DNA of 64,000 bases from positions 76,018-140,017 of the forward strand of contig DIVW01000023.1 of the NCBI GenBank assembly GCA_002428365.1, in the 5' to 3' direction. Positions 48,993-59,099 of this stretch are shown here, one piece after another. The stretch comes from Propionibacteriaceae bacterium UBA6122 (GTDB taxonomy: Bacteria > Actinomycetota > Actinomycetes > Propionibacteriales > Propionibacteriaceae). A program made the translations under genes and the position numbers. The first letter of the stretch is position 1; each line of letters starts with the position of its first letter. The notes beneath the pieces are model-generated. The model had not been told where the DNA came from, searched no databases, and saw only the letters and a program-made list of their open reading frames with translations.

Positions 48993-50431
48993 CCGGCATC
49001 CTCCGCTACGTACCTGGCGCTGCCGTCGCGGTGGTGCACGGACGAACCGCAGTGCTGCTAGATCTCGAACCCGGGGATCCATTGGTGGCCCGGGTTTCGG
49101 CCCTGGTCGAGGCTGGCGCCGGGGTGGACGACGTACTCGACGCGCTGGTAACCAGTGGGCTGAAGGCCCTGGCCGATTTCGGCGCCTTCGAGGTCACCGA
49201 TGAGGGCGTCCGATTGGTCGTCCGCGGGGCAGTGCTGGGGAGCGTTGGCGAGCTGACTGGGCTGGCCGCCGAACGCACCATGTGGCACGACACCTGGCAG
49301 CCGGCTGCCAGCCAAGCAATGCTCGGCCTGAGTCGGCCGCCCGGTGCCGCATGGTTGCCCATCAGGTCCGGGGTGGTGCTGGCAGCAGCGGTGAGCTTCG
49401 GCCTCGACGAGGCCGCCGAACCTGCGCCGCTTGAGCCAGCCGCGGTCGAGCCTCGGCCACCTACCCCAGCGCCCGCGCCCGAGTTGGCCAGCCAACCGGC
49501 CACCGAATCGGCCACCGAACCGGCCACCGACGAACTGGCGCAGCTGTTCCTGACCAGTCAGCGGCCGTCGCCGCCACCCGAGCCCGAGCCTGAACCGACG
49601 GCGACTGAGCCGACCGAGCCGGAGCCGACCGAGCCGGACGAACCGGCGGCACCGGTCAGCGACCCGAGCGCCACCATGGTGGCACCACTGACGATTCCCA
49701 CCGCTGACCTGCCCGTAGCGGCGCCGCCGACGGCTCCGCCTGGCCCGCCGCAGTTGATCACCGGCATGCCCTGGCTGAGCGCCGAGGTGACCGGGCCGTC
49801 GGTTGAGCCGGTGGCCTCAACCACTCCAGCGCCGGACATCGCGCCACCGCCACCGCCAGCCCAACCGGCGGCCTCGCCAATCGCGCCGATCAGTGAACCG
49901 CCAGCATCAACCCCCGGGCTGGCCGCAGATCGGACGGTGAACCGCTCAGCCCTGGTCGGGTTGCCGCCGGTGGTGATGGTGGTGGCCGCGCGCTGCGCGG
50001 ATGGCCACCTCAGCCCGGCCTATGCCGGCACCTGCCGGGTCTGCGGGGCGCCGATCCCGCAACAGCAGCCAACCGAGATCCCGCGTCCGGTGCTGGGCCA
50101 ACTCCGGCTTTCCACCGGTGGAGTGGTGGCGCTGGACCGTCCGGTGATCCTGGGGCGCAACCCGCACATCCCGTCCGGCTATGCCGCCGAGCAGCCCAAC
50201 CTGGTGCGCCTACCTGACCCGGAGAAGGACGTTTCGGGTCAGCATCTCGAAGTGAGCCTCGACTACTGGAATGTGGTGGTTCGAGACCTCGGTTCGACCA
50301 ACGGCACCGAAGTGATCCTGCCCGGCGAAATGCCAGTGGCCCTGCGGACCAATGAGCCGGTGATCATCGAGCCCGGCACCCGAGTGGTGCTGGCCGGAAC
50401 CATCAGCTTCACCTTCGAGGTGTTGCCTTGA
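48989..50431 (+). CDS. FHA-domain protein with zinc-ribbon and long proline-rich linker
   Basis: 480 residues. The N-terminal domain (about 1-145, 'MTGILRYVPGAAVAVVHGRT') is unrecognised. A Pro/Glu/Thr-rich linker of about 180 residues follows. Then a small Cys motif 'CADGHLSPAYAGTCRVCG' that may hold zinc. The C-terminal FHA domain has the canonical phosphothreonine-binding residues 'ILGRNPHIPSG', 'VSGQHLEVS' and 'DLGSTNGTEV'. It probably reads phospho-Thr made by the neighbouring kinase and acts as an adaptor. It overlaps both neighbours by 4 bp. Confidence 0.9.
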   Translation: MTGILRYVPGAAVAVVHGRTAVLLDLEPGDPLVARVSALVEAGAGVDDVLDALVTSGLKALADFGAFEVTDEGVRLVVRGAVLGSVGELTGLAAERTMWHDTWQPAASQAMLGLSRPPGAAWLPIRSGVVLAAAVSFGLDEAAEPAPLEPAAVEPRPPTPAPAPELASQPATESATEPATDELAQLFLTSQRPSPPPEPEPEPTATEPTEPEPTEPDEPAAPVSDPSATMVAPLTIPTADLPVAAPPTAPPGPPQLITGMPWLSAEVTGPSVEPVASTTPAPDIAPPPPPAQPAASPIAPISEPPASTPGLAADRTVNRSALVGLPPVVMVVAARCADGHLSPAYAGTCRVCGAPIPQQQPTEIPRPVLGQLRLSTGGVVALDRPVILGRNPHIPSGYAAEQPNLVRLPDPEKDVSGQHLEVSLDYWNVVVRDLGSTNGTEVILPGEMPVALRTNEPVIIEPGTRVVLAGTISFTFEVLP

Positions 50432-51966
50432 GTAGGGCCGACAGCCCGCCAGACATCGCCGGGCTGACCTTCGTCCGCAAGCTCGGCAGCGGCGGCTACG
50501 CCGACGTGTTCCTCTACGACCAGGCCACCCCGCTGCGGAAGGTGGCGGTGAAGGTGCTGCGCGAGACCGGCCTTTCGGCGGTGGCGATCGGCCGGTTCAC
50601 CGCCGAGGCCAATGCGATGGCCCGCCTGGAACATCCCTACATCGTGCCGGTCTACGCCACCGGCACGACTCTGGATCATCGGCCCTACATCGCGATGATG
50701 TACTACCCGAAGCCGAGCTTGGCGGAGCGGGCCCGCACCGAGCGGCTCTCGGTGGCCAACACTTTGGTGCTGGGCATCCAGCTGGGCTCAGCGGTCGAGA
50801 CCGCCCACCGGTCCGGGCTGTTGCACCGCGATATCAAACCCGCCAACGTGCTCACCAATGCCTATGGGCGCCCCGGCTTGACCGACTTCGGTATCGCTGG
50901 CCGGATGGTCGACTCCGACGACGACGATGTCGGGGTTTCGGTGCCCTGGTCGCCACCGGAAACGCTCTATGCCACCGGACCGGCGACCGTGCGCTCGGAC
51001 GTCTACTCGCTGGCGGCGACCCTTTGGCAGGTGCTGGTGGGCCGCTCGCCGTTTGAGATTCCTGGTGGCGACAACGCGCCGTTCGCGCTGATGCGCCGGA
51101 TTCGTGACGTGCCACCGCCCACCACCGGACGCGCTGACGTGCCCGCCTCACTGGATCGCCTTTTGCGCGCCGCGATGGCCAAGGACGCGATCCTGCGGCC
51201 GGCCAGCGCGCTGGAATTGGTCGGAGCGCTGCAGGCGATCGAGCAGGAAATGCGGCTCCCGCGGACCCCGGTGGAGCTGGCCAACACTGAGGAGGCTTCG
51301 GTGCCGCGGCACCAGGGCTCGGCCGATAGCACCCAGGTGCGCTCGCCGCTGGTGATTTCGCCGGTGACTTCCCCGCCCGCCACCGTGGTTGAACCCGGCA
51401 CCTCAGCTGAGATCGGGGCCGACAAGACTCGCCGCCCCAATCGCCGAGTTGCCCCAGTGGCCGAATACGACTCGAACGTGGTGGGCGCCACGGTGCTGCG
51501 GCCCGCCAACCTGAGCGTCCCGCCTGAGCAGGCGGCCGCAGTCCGGTCGGCGGGTGGTACCGGTAAGCGGCTACTGGCCATCGGGTTGGGAGTGCTGCTC
51601 GTTGGGGCGATTTCGGCCATCACCTGGGCGGTGCTCACTGCTCCGACACCACCGCGACCTGATCCGACGGTGTCAGTCAGCCAGGCCCCACCGGAAGTGG
51701 ACCAGCCGGTGCCAGCACCGGGACGGCCGGTGATCACCTGCAGTCGCACGGGGTCGGTCGTGTCCTGCGAATGGACCTACACCCACTCCCTGCCCAGTGA
51801 TCAGTTCGAGTGGAAAGTGTTCGGCTCCAACCAGCAGGTCAACCACACCGGGGCGCCCAAAGCCGTGATCAACAACGCCCCCTCGGGGGTCTGTGTGCAG
51901 GTGAAGGTCTTCCGGCTTGACGGCAAGGACGCACCGGCCGAATGGACGAAGGGATGTGAGCAGTGA
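50428..51966 (+). CDS. Receptor-type Ser/Thr protein kinase
   Basis: 512 residues. The Hanks-type kinase domain (about 12-275) has P-loop 'LGSGGYADVF', Lys in 'VAVKVLRE', catalytic 'HRDIKPANVL' and 'TDFGIAG'. A roughly 100-residue linker precedes one membrane helix ('LLAIGLGVLLVGAISAITWA'). The exported C-terminus of about 110 residues contains four Cys and no PASTA repeats, so its ligand differs from the PknB type. It is flanked by PP2C and FHA genes in one overlapping operon, so signal, writer, eraser and reader are encoded together. Confidence 0.94.
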   Translation: MSRADSPPDIAGLTFVRKLGSGGYADVFLYDQATPLRKVAVKVLRETGLSAVAIGRFTAEANAMARLEHPYIVPVYATGTTLDHRPYIAMMYYPKPSLAERARTERLSVANTLVLGIQLGSAVETAHRSGLLHRDIKPANVLTNAYGRPGLTDFGIAGRMVDSDDDDVGVSVPWSPPETLYATGPATVRSDVYSLAATLWQVLVGRSPFEIPGGDNAPFALMRRIRDVPPPTTGRADVPASLDRLLRAAMAKDAILRPASALELVGALQAIEQEMRLPRTPVELANTEEASVPRHQGSADSTQVRSPLVISPVTSPPATVVEPGTSAEIGADKTRRPNRRVAPVAEYDSNVVGATVLRPANLSVPPEQAAAVRSAGGTGKRLLAIGLGVLLVGAISAITWAVLTAPTPPRPDPTVSVSQAPPEVDQPVPAPGRPVITCSRTGSVVSCEWTYTHSLPSDQFEWKVFGSNQQVNHTGAPKAVINNAPSGVCVQVKVFRLDGKDAPAEWTKGCEQ

Positions 51967-52649
51967 TTCCAGCAGTGGCCATCGATTTCATCGGCGAGGA
52001 GTACCAGCCCAAGCCCGAGGAACGGTTCACCATCGGACGCGATGGCGACCTGGTGCTGGACGAGGACAACAACTTCCTGCACCGCACCTTCCTTGCCGTC
52101 TATTACCAGGCCGACCTGTGGTGGTTGGAGAACGTCGGCTCCCAGCTGTCGGCCACTGTTGCCGACGGTTCGGGCACCTTCCAGGCGTGGCTTTCCCCGG
52201 GCGCGCGGCTGCCATTGGTGTTCCCGTCCACGGTGATTTGGTTCACCGCTGGCCCGACCACCTACGAATTCGACATCCGGGTGAGTGACGTCCCCTTCGA
52301 GCGGCTGCCGATCAGTGAATCCGCAGATGGGCAGGTCACGCTCGGCCCAGTCAGCCTGACCGGAGAGCAGAAGTTGTTGCTGGTTGCGTTGTGTGAGGAT
52401 CTGCTCAGTCGGCGCAAGGTGGGCGCCGGCGCAGTGCCCCAATCGGCGAAGGTCGCCAAGCGCCTTGGCTGGGCGGTGACCAAGTTCAATCGCAAGCTCG
52501 ATCTGATTTGTGAGAAGTTCACCGAAGCCGGAGTGCGCGGCCTGCGAGGTGGGGTAGTGGGGGCGGCATCAAGCCGTAAAGCACGCCTGATCGAGTACGC
52601 AATGGCGGCCCGAATCGTCACCCCTGATGACCTGACTTTGTTACCGTAA
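51963..52649 (+). CDS. FHA-like protein with C-terminal wHTH-like domain
   Basis: 228 residues. The N-terminal 100 residues resemble an FHA beta-sandwich ('ERFTIGRDGDLVLDEDNNFL', 'HRTFLAVYYQ', 'WWLENVGSQ') but lack the strict Ser/Asn set, so phosphopeptide binding is uncertain. The C-terminal half ('LTGEQKLLLVALCEDLLSRR', 'AKRLGWAVTKFNRKLDLICE') looks like a winged helix. It overlaps the kinase stop by ATGA and ends the operon. It could link kinase output to transcription (inference). Confidence 0.7.
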   Translation: MIPAVAIDFIGEEYQPKPEERFTIGRDGDLVLDEDNNFLHRTFLAVYYQADLWWLENVGSQLSATVADGSGTFQAWLSPGARLPLVFPSTVIWFTAGPTTYEFDIRVSDVPFERLPISESADGQVTLGPVSLTGEQKLLLVALCEDLLSRRKVGAGAVPQSAKVAKRLGWAVTKFNRKLDLICEKFTEAGVRGLRGGVVGAASSRKARLIEYAMAARIVTPDDLTLLP

Positions 52650-52713
52650 AAGTGGGTGTCAAACAACCCCTTGGGTTGGGTTGAACAACCCGTCCGGGGT
52701 CGTTGTGAGCGGG

Positions 52714-52741
52714 TTGTGCCCACCGGCCTGACAGGTATGCT
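52714..52741 (+). promoter_or_regulatory. Promoter of the first giant gene
   Basis: -35 TTGTGC, 16-base spacer, -10 TATGCT. The same layout with the same -10 stands before the second giant gene. Upstream, AACAACCC occurs at about 52661 and 52683 with GGGTTG pairs between, forming small hairpins such as CAACCC-CTT-GGGTTG. Confidence 0.6.
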
Positions 52742-52807
52742 CAAAGACCACTGATCGAGGCAACTGGAGCGGGGGCGGGCGTATTGGAGCGGGGAAACTG
52801 GGGCAAA

Positions 52808-55800
52808 ATGGCTCGTCAGGCGCCGATTGCCCTGATCGGTGTGATGCTCCTGGCGATTCTCGCCTATGCCGTCCTCGCTAGCGGTTTCCCGGTTCGCCAA
52901 CTCGATCTGGACGACACCGGAATCTGGGTTTCCAATGACGCCGCCGGTCAATTCGGTCGGTTCAACAAAGCCGCAATTGGCCTCGACGCGCGCCTCTCGC
53001 CGCCGGGTCAACGGGTGAGCCCCTTCGCTCTGGATATCCTCCAAGACGGCAATGCGGTTTTCGGCCTGGATGCCCGCAATGGGCGCCTGACCAGGATCGA
53101 CACGATGGCCGGTCGGCCCATCGCCGAGCAGGCGGTTGGGGTCGACGCCACCAGCGCGGTGCTGCTGCGTGGGGGCACCTTGGCGGTGATGGATCGACTG
53201 GGTCGGCTTTGGGCTGGCCGCTACGACCCGGCCACTGGGGTGGCCGACCTAAGCCCGATGGACTCAGCGCTCAAGCCACTGGCCGAGCTCGGCCTGGCCG
53301 CAGACGCGGCAATCGGCTCGGCGGCACTGGCGGTGAGTGAGCGGGGCACGATATTCGTAGCCGGGGTGAACGGGCGCCTGATCACCGTCGAACCCAACGG
53401 GGCCGGCTTCAATCAGCCAAAAGTCAGCGACGGTCGCCCGGTGCTGAAGTCGATCTCGATCACCACCGTGGGTGAAGCAGTGATCGCCATGGACGCCACG
53501 GCCGGGCAGCTGGTCCTGCCCAACCTGAAGACCGTCCAGCTCGAGGCGGATGCTCAGGCCAAATTGCAGGCCTCCGGGGTCGATGCGGCCACGGTGCTGG
53601 TGGCCAATGCCAAGTCTTTGCTGCGGGTGAGCCTCGATTCGGGGCAGGTAATCCAGATCGATTTGGTCGGTGGTGGCGAGCCGGCCGTCCCGGTCCATTT
53701 CGGCGGTTGTGACTTCAGTGCCTGGGCCGGTGTTGGCCGCGTAGTGCGGGTCTGCGGTAACGCAGATCCGTCGGTGCAACAGGTGGCCAAGGGGCTGACC
53801 CGGCCGGCCTTCCGGATCAACCGCGGGCTGATCGTGCTCAATGACCAGGCTGACGGGCTGATCTATGACCTTGATCGGCAGACCAGCATCAGCTGGCCCC
53901 AGCCCGAGGTCGAAGACAATCAGGAGCAGGAGAAGACCGACGACAGCGATCCGGTCGAGTCCAAGCCGAAAGCCGTCGACGATCAGGCCTTCGTGCGCAC
54001 CAATCGCACCACAGCGCTGCACCTGCTCGACAACGACCTCAACACGGTGACCGGAGTGCTCTCGATCGTCTCCGTGAGCCGACCCAGCCCGGCCCAGGCC
54101 GTGTTGTTGGAGATCGCCCCGGACGGCCAAAGCGTGCTGGTTTCCTTTCCCCCAGGCGTGCCAGCGGTGCGTTTCAGCTACACGATCTCTGATGGCAGTG
54201 CCAGCGATGACGGCGAGGTGGTGGTTACCGACGCCGGCACCCGCCAGACTGCGCCCGACCTGCGTCCGCACTACGTCCAGCCGGCCTATGCAGTGGCGTC
54301 CTTCGGCAACCTGACTATGCCGGTAACCAGCGAGTGGCGGGACGGCGAAGGCGACCCGGTGACCCTGCTGCGGGCCCGGGACGAGGACGGCACCGTGATC
54401 CCGGTGACCCCGGACGGGCAGATCGACTTCAGCCCCGGTGAAGCGGTGGCCGATCAGGAGCGGATGATCACCTACGAAGTCACTGATGGCACCGACAACC
54501 AGCCGGTTTCGAGGGCGCTGCGGGTGCAGGTGATCGGCAAGGACTCCTTACGGCAGTCCGCCCCGATCGCCCAGCCGGACGTGGTGCGCGGCCAGGCGGG
54601 CCGACCGATCGTGATCTCGCCGCTGGTCAACGACATCCCCGGTGCCGATCCGCGAAACCTGGCCGCCCGGCTCACCCTCAGCGGTGAGATTCCCAACCAG
54701 GCGAACCTGGCGGTGACCACCGATGAGAAGACCGGCCGGGTCACCGTGGTGCCCAAACGGGAAGGTCCCTACTTCCTCGATTACACCGTCACCTTCGGCA
54801 GCGCCTCGCAGGCCACCGGCAGAATCCGGGTAGACGCCCTGAGAGACTCCGGTGCCGAACCGGTGGCGATGCCCGATCAGGTCTCGATGCGTGGCCGCAA
54901 CCCGGTGCTGGTGGACGTGCTGGCCAACGACTACGACCCGGCCGGCAACCTGCTCAGCGTGCAGGCAGTGACCCCGGTGGACGGTGAACAGCTACAGGCC
55001 CAGGTGATCGGCGGACGTTGGCTGCGGCTGTTGCCGCAGGTCGACCGGCTGGCCCCCAACCCGCAGGTAGTGCACTACGCGATCAGCAACGGATCACAAA
55101 CCGCCACTGGCGACGTCCTGGTAACCCAGCTTGACGACGCCGAAGCCGACCGGGTGCTGGCCCGCAAGGACGCTGCGGTGGTGCGGGTGGGCGACTCGGT
55201 GCTGATCCCAGTGCTGACCAACGACACCACCTTGTCTGGCCAGCGCCTTCGGCTGATCACCGATGCGCTGGGCACCGATCATGACGGCGAACTGCCGGTC
55301 TACGATCCGGCCAAACGCGGCGACGAGGATCAAGGCGATGTTGGGCGGGCCTACGTGCGGGGCGACCAGGTGCGCTACGTCCCGCCGGTCGAGGTGAGTG
55401 CCACCCGGCAGGTGCGGATCAGCTATACCGCTGCGAACACCGACGGTGACACCGCCCAAAGCGAAGTGGTGGTGACCATCAAGGCCCAACCTGATCAGGC
55501 CAATCCCGATCGGCCGCCAGTGGCCAGCACGGTGGAGACCCGGGTGACGACTGGCAGCCGGGTGCAGATTCCGGTGCCGACCTCAGGGCAGGATCCTGAT
55601 GGCGATTCGGTGGTGGTGACCGGGATCGCCTCGGCTCCGTCCCTGGGACGGGTGGTCGGCTATGGCCCGACGTCGATTACCTATGAGGCCTTCCCCACCA
55701 ACGGCCTGGTGGGCACTGACAGCCTCGATTATGTGGTCACCGACGCCTACGGCCGCAGCGGGGTGGGCAGCATCCGAGTTTCGGTGACCAGCCCGGGCCA

Positions 55801-58800
55801 GACCCAGCCACCGGTGGCGATTGATGACCAGTTGACCGTGGCTCCCGGCGCCGAAGTGCGGCTGAATGCGCTGGGCAACGACTACTACTCCCGCGACGAT
55901 GTGGTGAGCATCGCTGCGCTGGAGCGGCTGAATGATCCGCTGCCCGGCGCCGCGAAGCTGGCCAGTGAGTTGGGCCCGATCACCATCACCGGTCCCGGCG
56001 ACGGTGACCAGCCGGTGCTGCTGAACTACGCACTGGTCGGCAACGGGGGCACCGGTCCGGCCGCCACCGTCAAGGTCGTCTCCAAAGTCGGCTACAACAA
56101 TCCGCCGAGCGTGGTGGACCAAACCGCCAAGACTGACGGCAAGGTGGGCAAAGCCGATCTGCTCACCAAGGCCTGGGATGTGGACGGTGACCTTGGGGCG
56201 CTGCGGGTCGAGCCGCTGGCCGAGGTGGTCGGCGCCACCCTGGTCGGCAGCGAATACAGCGTGCCGTTGCTGGATCACGCCCAGGTGATCCCCTTCCTGG
56301 TCACCGATGCTGCCGGTGGCCAGAGCGCTGCGGTGGTCTACGTCCCTTCGGTTGGTGCTGGCGCGCCGCAGTTGAAGGTGGGCGGCTCGATCGATCTGGC
56401 CACCAACGCCACGGCCAGCTTCAACATCGAGGATTACGTCGAGTCCCCGCGCGGACGGATCGTCCGGATCTCCTCAGCCAAGGCGGCCACCGCACCCAGC
56501 CAGGATCTTGAGGTGAAGGTGCTGAACGCCACCAGCTTCTCCCTGACCTCGAAGAATGGCTACGTCGGACCGGCCTCGGTGACCTTGGCAGTCATGGATT
56601 CAGCCTCCCTCACCGATGACGGGGTGCTGAGCGCGACCATTTCCATTCCGGTGCAGGTGGGGGAGCGGACGCCGGTGCTGCGCTGCCCGTCCGATCCACA
56701 GACGGTGATTCAGGGTGGCGAGGCGAAGAACCTCGACATCACCACCTTGTGTCACGTGTGGAGTCCGGATCCAGAGACCCTCGCCGGGCTGAGTTACACC
56801 GCTGACTGGGAGGTCCCGATTGCTGGGGTGGACGCGGCCGGTGGAGCTCACAAGGTTCGACTGCAGGCTGCCGGGGATTCGACCGGTGGCGCGATGGGCA
56901 CCTTGACCATCGGCATCGCCGGTACCGCGGCCAAGCCGGTCAAGATGTCGGTGCGGGTAGTCGCCGCGCCGCCGCCGAAGTTGCGCTCGGTACGGTTCAC
57001 CGACATCAAAGCCAACACTGCGGTGGTGGTGCCGATCTCGCTGACCTCACCGCTGGTGGACGCCCGCACCAAGATCATCAGTGTCACTGCGCTCGAGGGC
57101 GGCGCGGCCACCTTCACCAACACCGACACCTCAGTCACCATCACCCCCGGCGTCGACACCTCGGGAGTGGTGAAGTTCCAGGTGGTTGCGACCGATCTGG
57201 CCGGCTCCCCGGAGCGCCAGGACCGGCACGCGGTGGGCACTATCACGCTGGTGGTCTATTCGCGTCCAGAAGCACCCAGCGCACCTAAGACCGGCGCCAC
57301 GGTTGAATCCGCGGCGGCGACGCTCACCTGGCAGGCGGGCGCGGCCAACGGTGCGGCTATCCAGGGCTACCGGGTGAAGATCGCCAGCGGCCCAGGGGCC
57401 GGGCGGACGATCGAATGTCGCAGTACCTCTTGTCGTTTCACCGGCTTGACCAACGGTGGGGCCCACACCTTCCAGGTGCAGGCGTTCAACCGGGCTGGCG
57501 ACAGCGATTGGAGCCCTCGGTCGGCCGCGATCACGCCCGATACTGCGCCGGGTGCCCCGTCCTCGGTCTCGGTGAGTGATCCGCAGGACCATTCGTTGGT
57601 GGTGTCCTGGGGTGCGATCGCGAACCAGGGCTCGAAGCTGACCAAGGTATACATCACCTACGGTGGCGTCGTTGCTGAAGCGAGTCCGGGCCAAACCAGC
57701 AAGCGAATCACCGGTCTGGACAACAATCAGGTCTACACCTTCACCGTGTCTGCCCGGAACGCCTTCGCCATGGGACCGGGGGTTTCGCAGAAAGGCCAGT
57801 CCTCCGGGCGTCCGCTCGGCCTGGACGTGGCCACGCCATTTCCGCAGGATCTGGTGGGCGCGAATACCCAGGCCGACATCACCTGGAGTCTCGGCTCGGC
57901 GAACGGCCCGACGCCGGTTAGCTACGACGTAGTGCGCAGCGACGGCAAGAGAGTCTGCAGTAACGCAACCTCCCGCAGTTGCACCGACGACAGCGTGACC
58001 TTCGACGGCACCACCTACACCTATGCAGTGACCGCCACCAACGCCACCGGCGGCTCGGCGCACGCCGCCTCCGACAGCTCACCGGCCTGGCGCGCCACCG
58101 GCACCCCGGACGGCTGGGGCAGCTGGACGGCCGCAGCCACTGGCGCCGACGGTCAGGCTCAGGTGAGCTACACCGTGCCCGCCTCCCGTGGTTCGAGTTC
58201 GACGGTGGCGGTGATGAATGGTGGTGCGGTGGTGCGGACCATCGGCTCTCAGACCGGCGGGGTGCACACCGCGACCATCACTGGGTTGAGCGACGGTGAC
58301 TCGACCTCATTGCGGATGCGGGTGTGCAACGAGGCGGATCGGTGCTCCTACTCCGGCAGCGTCGGCGTGACCACCTTCGGGGCGCTGGCGCGGCCGGCGG
58401 TGAGTGCCTCGGCCAGCGGGTCGAGCGTGAACGCCAGCGCGACCGGCAACGGCAACGGTGCGCCAGCCACGCTGACCCTCTACATCGACGGCGTCTCGGT
58501 CGGGTCTGACACCGGCACCGGTGGGCTGAGCGTTTCGGGCAATCGAACGGTGGGCTACAACCACGCCACTGCGGTGCGCGCCGAGTTGGTTACCGGTTCG
58601 ACCAATCCCAGCAGAGGGAACGGCGGGACGGCCACCACCTCCGCCACCACTGGTTCGCCGCCATTGTCAGTGGGCGTCACCCAGGGGTCGGACCGGATCA
58701 CGACGTCCAGTTGCGAAAGCGGCTGCAACTACGTCCTGGTGACGTTGACCGGGTTCAGCGGCAGCACCAACTGCAGCATTCGCACCGACTACGGCGGCGA

Positions 58801-58933
58801 CCACGAGTTCTCCTCCTACACCGCCTCGGGCAGCGGCACCTTCAACACGGGCGCCTACTTCGGCTACTGGGGCAATCACGTCTGGGCAGTCTGTGATGGC
58901 GTTTCCTCCAGCAGGGTGACCTGGGTCAGATAG
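52808..58933 (+). CDS. Giant membrane-anchored surface protein, beta-propeller-like head, Ig-like repeats and Fn3 domains
   Basis: 2041 residues. One N-terminal membrane helix (about 6-27), then 'VRQLDLDDTGIWVSND'. About residues 40-365 form repeated short strands ('GGTLAVMDRLGRLWAGRYDP', 'GTIFVAGVNGRLITV') like a beta-propeller. An acidic linker (about 365-395) follows. Next come at least six Ig/cadherin-like units with the 'N-D' turn, e.g. 'VLVDVLANDYDPAGN' and 'VLIPVLTNDTTLSG'. Two or three Fn3 domains start near residue 1484. The end is a roughly 80-residue domain with four Cys ('SSCESGCNYVLVTLTG'). No sortase signal. ATG 52808 is preferred over TTG 52784. Exported stalk protein, perhaps for adhesion or wall architecture (inference). 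Confidence 0.88.
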   Translation: MARQAPIALIGVMLLAILAYAVLASGFPVRQLDLDDTGIWVSNDAAGQFGRFNKAAIGLDARLSPPGQRVSPFALDILQDGNAVFGLDARNGRLTRIDTMAGRPIAEQAVGVDATSAVLLRGGTLAVMDRLGRLWAGRYDPATGVADLSPMDSALKPLAELGLAADAAIGSAALAVSERGTIFVAGVNGRLITVEPNGAGFNQPKVSDGRPVLKSISITTVGEAVIAMDATAGQLVLPNLKTVQLEADAQAKLQASGVDAATVLVANAKSLLRVSLDSGQVIQIDLVGGGEPAVPVHFGGCDFSAWAGVGRVVRVCGNADPSVQQVAKGLTRPAFRINRGLIVLNDQADGLIYDLDRQTSISWPQPEVEDNQEQEKTDDSDPVESKPKAVDDQAFVRTNRTTALHLLDNDLNTVTGVLSIVSVSRPSPAQAVLLEIAPDGQSVLVSFPPGVPAVRFSYTISDGSASDDGEVVVTDAGTRQTAPDLRPHYVQPAYAVASFGNLTMPVTSEWRDGEGDPVTLLRARDEDGTVIPVTPDGQIDFSPGEAVADQERMITYEVTDGTDNQPVSRALRVQVIGKDSLRQSAPIAQPDVVRGQAGRPIVISPLVNDIPGADPRNLAARLTLSGEIPNQANLAVTTDEKTGRVTVVPKREGPYFLDYTVTFGSASQATGRIRVDALRDSGAEPVAMPDQVSMRGRNPVLVDVLANDYDPAGNLLSVQAVTPVDGEQLQAQVIGGRWLRLLPQVDRLAPNPQVVHYAISNGSQTATGDVLVTQLDDAEADRVLARKDAAVVRVGDSVLIPVLTNDTTLSGQRLRLITDALGTDHDGELPVYDPAKRGDEDQGDVGRAYVRGDQVRYVPPVEVSATRQVRISYTAANTDGDTAQSEVVVTIKAQPDQANPDRPPVASTVETRVTTGSRVQIPVPTSGQDPDGDSVVVTGIASAPSLGRVVGYGPTSITYEAFPTNGLVGTDSLDYVVTDAYGRSGVGSIRVSVTSPGQTQPPVAIDDQLTVAPGAEVRLNALGNDYYSRDDVVSIAALERLNDPLPGAAKLASELGPITITGPGDGDQPVLLNYALVGNGGTGPAATVKVVSKVGYNNPPSVVDQTAKTDGKVGKADLLTKAWDVDGDLGALRVEPLAEVVGATLVGSEYSVPLLDHAQVIPFLVTDAAGGQSAAVVYVPSVGAGAPQLKVGGSIDLATNATASFNIEDYVESPRGRIVRISSAKAATAPSQDLEVKVLNATSFSLTSKNGYVGPASVTLAVMDSASLTDDGVLSATISIPVQVGERTPVLRCPSDPQTVIQGGEAKNLDITTLCHVWSPDPETLAGLSYTADWEVPIAGVDAAGGAHKVRLQAAGDSTGGAMGTLTIGIAGTAAKPVKMSVRVVAAPPPKLRSVRFTDIKANTAVVVPISLTSPLVDARTKIISVTALEGGAATFTNTDTSVTITPGVDTSGVVKFQVVATDLAGSPERQDRHAVGTITLVVYSRPEAPSAPKTGATVESAAATLTWQAGAANGAAIQGYRVKIASGPGAGRTIECRSTSCRFTGLTNGGAHTFQVQAFNRAGDSDWSPRSAAITPDTAPGAPSSVSVSDPQDHSLVVSWGAIANQGSKLTKVYITYGGVVAEASPGQTSKRITGLDNNQVYTFTVSARNAFAMGPGVSQKGQSSGRPLGLDVATPFPQDLVGANTQADITWSLGSANGPTPVSYDVVRSDGKRVCSNATSRSCTDDSVTFDGTTYTYAVTATNATGGSAHAASDSSPAWRATGTPDGWGSWTAAATGADGQAQVSYTVPASRGSSSTVAVMNGGAVVRTIGSQTGGVHTATITGLSDGDSTSLRMRVCNEADRCSYSGSVGVTTFGALARPAVSASASGSSVNASATGNGNGAPATLTLYIDGVSVGSDTGTGGLSVSGNRTVGYNHATAVRAELVTGSTNPSRGNGGTATTSATTGSPPLSVGVTQGSDRITTSSCESGCNYVLVTLTGFSGSTNCSIRTDYGGDHEFSSYTASGSGTFNTGAYFGYWGNHVWAVCDGVSSSRVTWVR

Positions 58934-59031
58934 GGGGCGGGCCAGGTGCGATTTACCGTTGTTTACCACCGGGTTTCCCGGGTCTTTGACGGATAGAACT
59001 CCCCAAACCGTCCACAGAGACGGGCCGGGCA

Positions 59032-59059
59032 TTGTCTCTCGCTGAGAGAACGGTATGCT
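59032..59059 (+). promoter_or_regulatory. Promoter of the second giant gene
   Basis: -35 TTGTCT, 16-base spacer, -10 TATGCT, about 40 bases before the TTG start. It matches the promoter at 52714 in both spacing and -10. The 98 bp before it hold a weak hairpin CCGGG-TTT-CCCGG (about 58968). Confidence 0.6.
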
Positions 59060-59099
59060 CGCAAATCGGGGATGAGTTCAGCACCGCGGGGAGTGTGGG

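Noticed and set aside
48989..50431. Pro/Glu/Thr linker as a separate repeat-rich gene
   Set aside because: It is in one continuous frame between the N-terminal domain and the FHA domain, with coupled overlaps at both ends.
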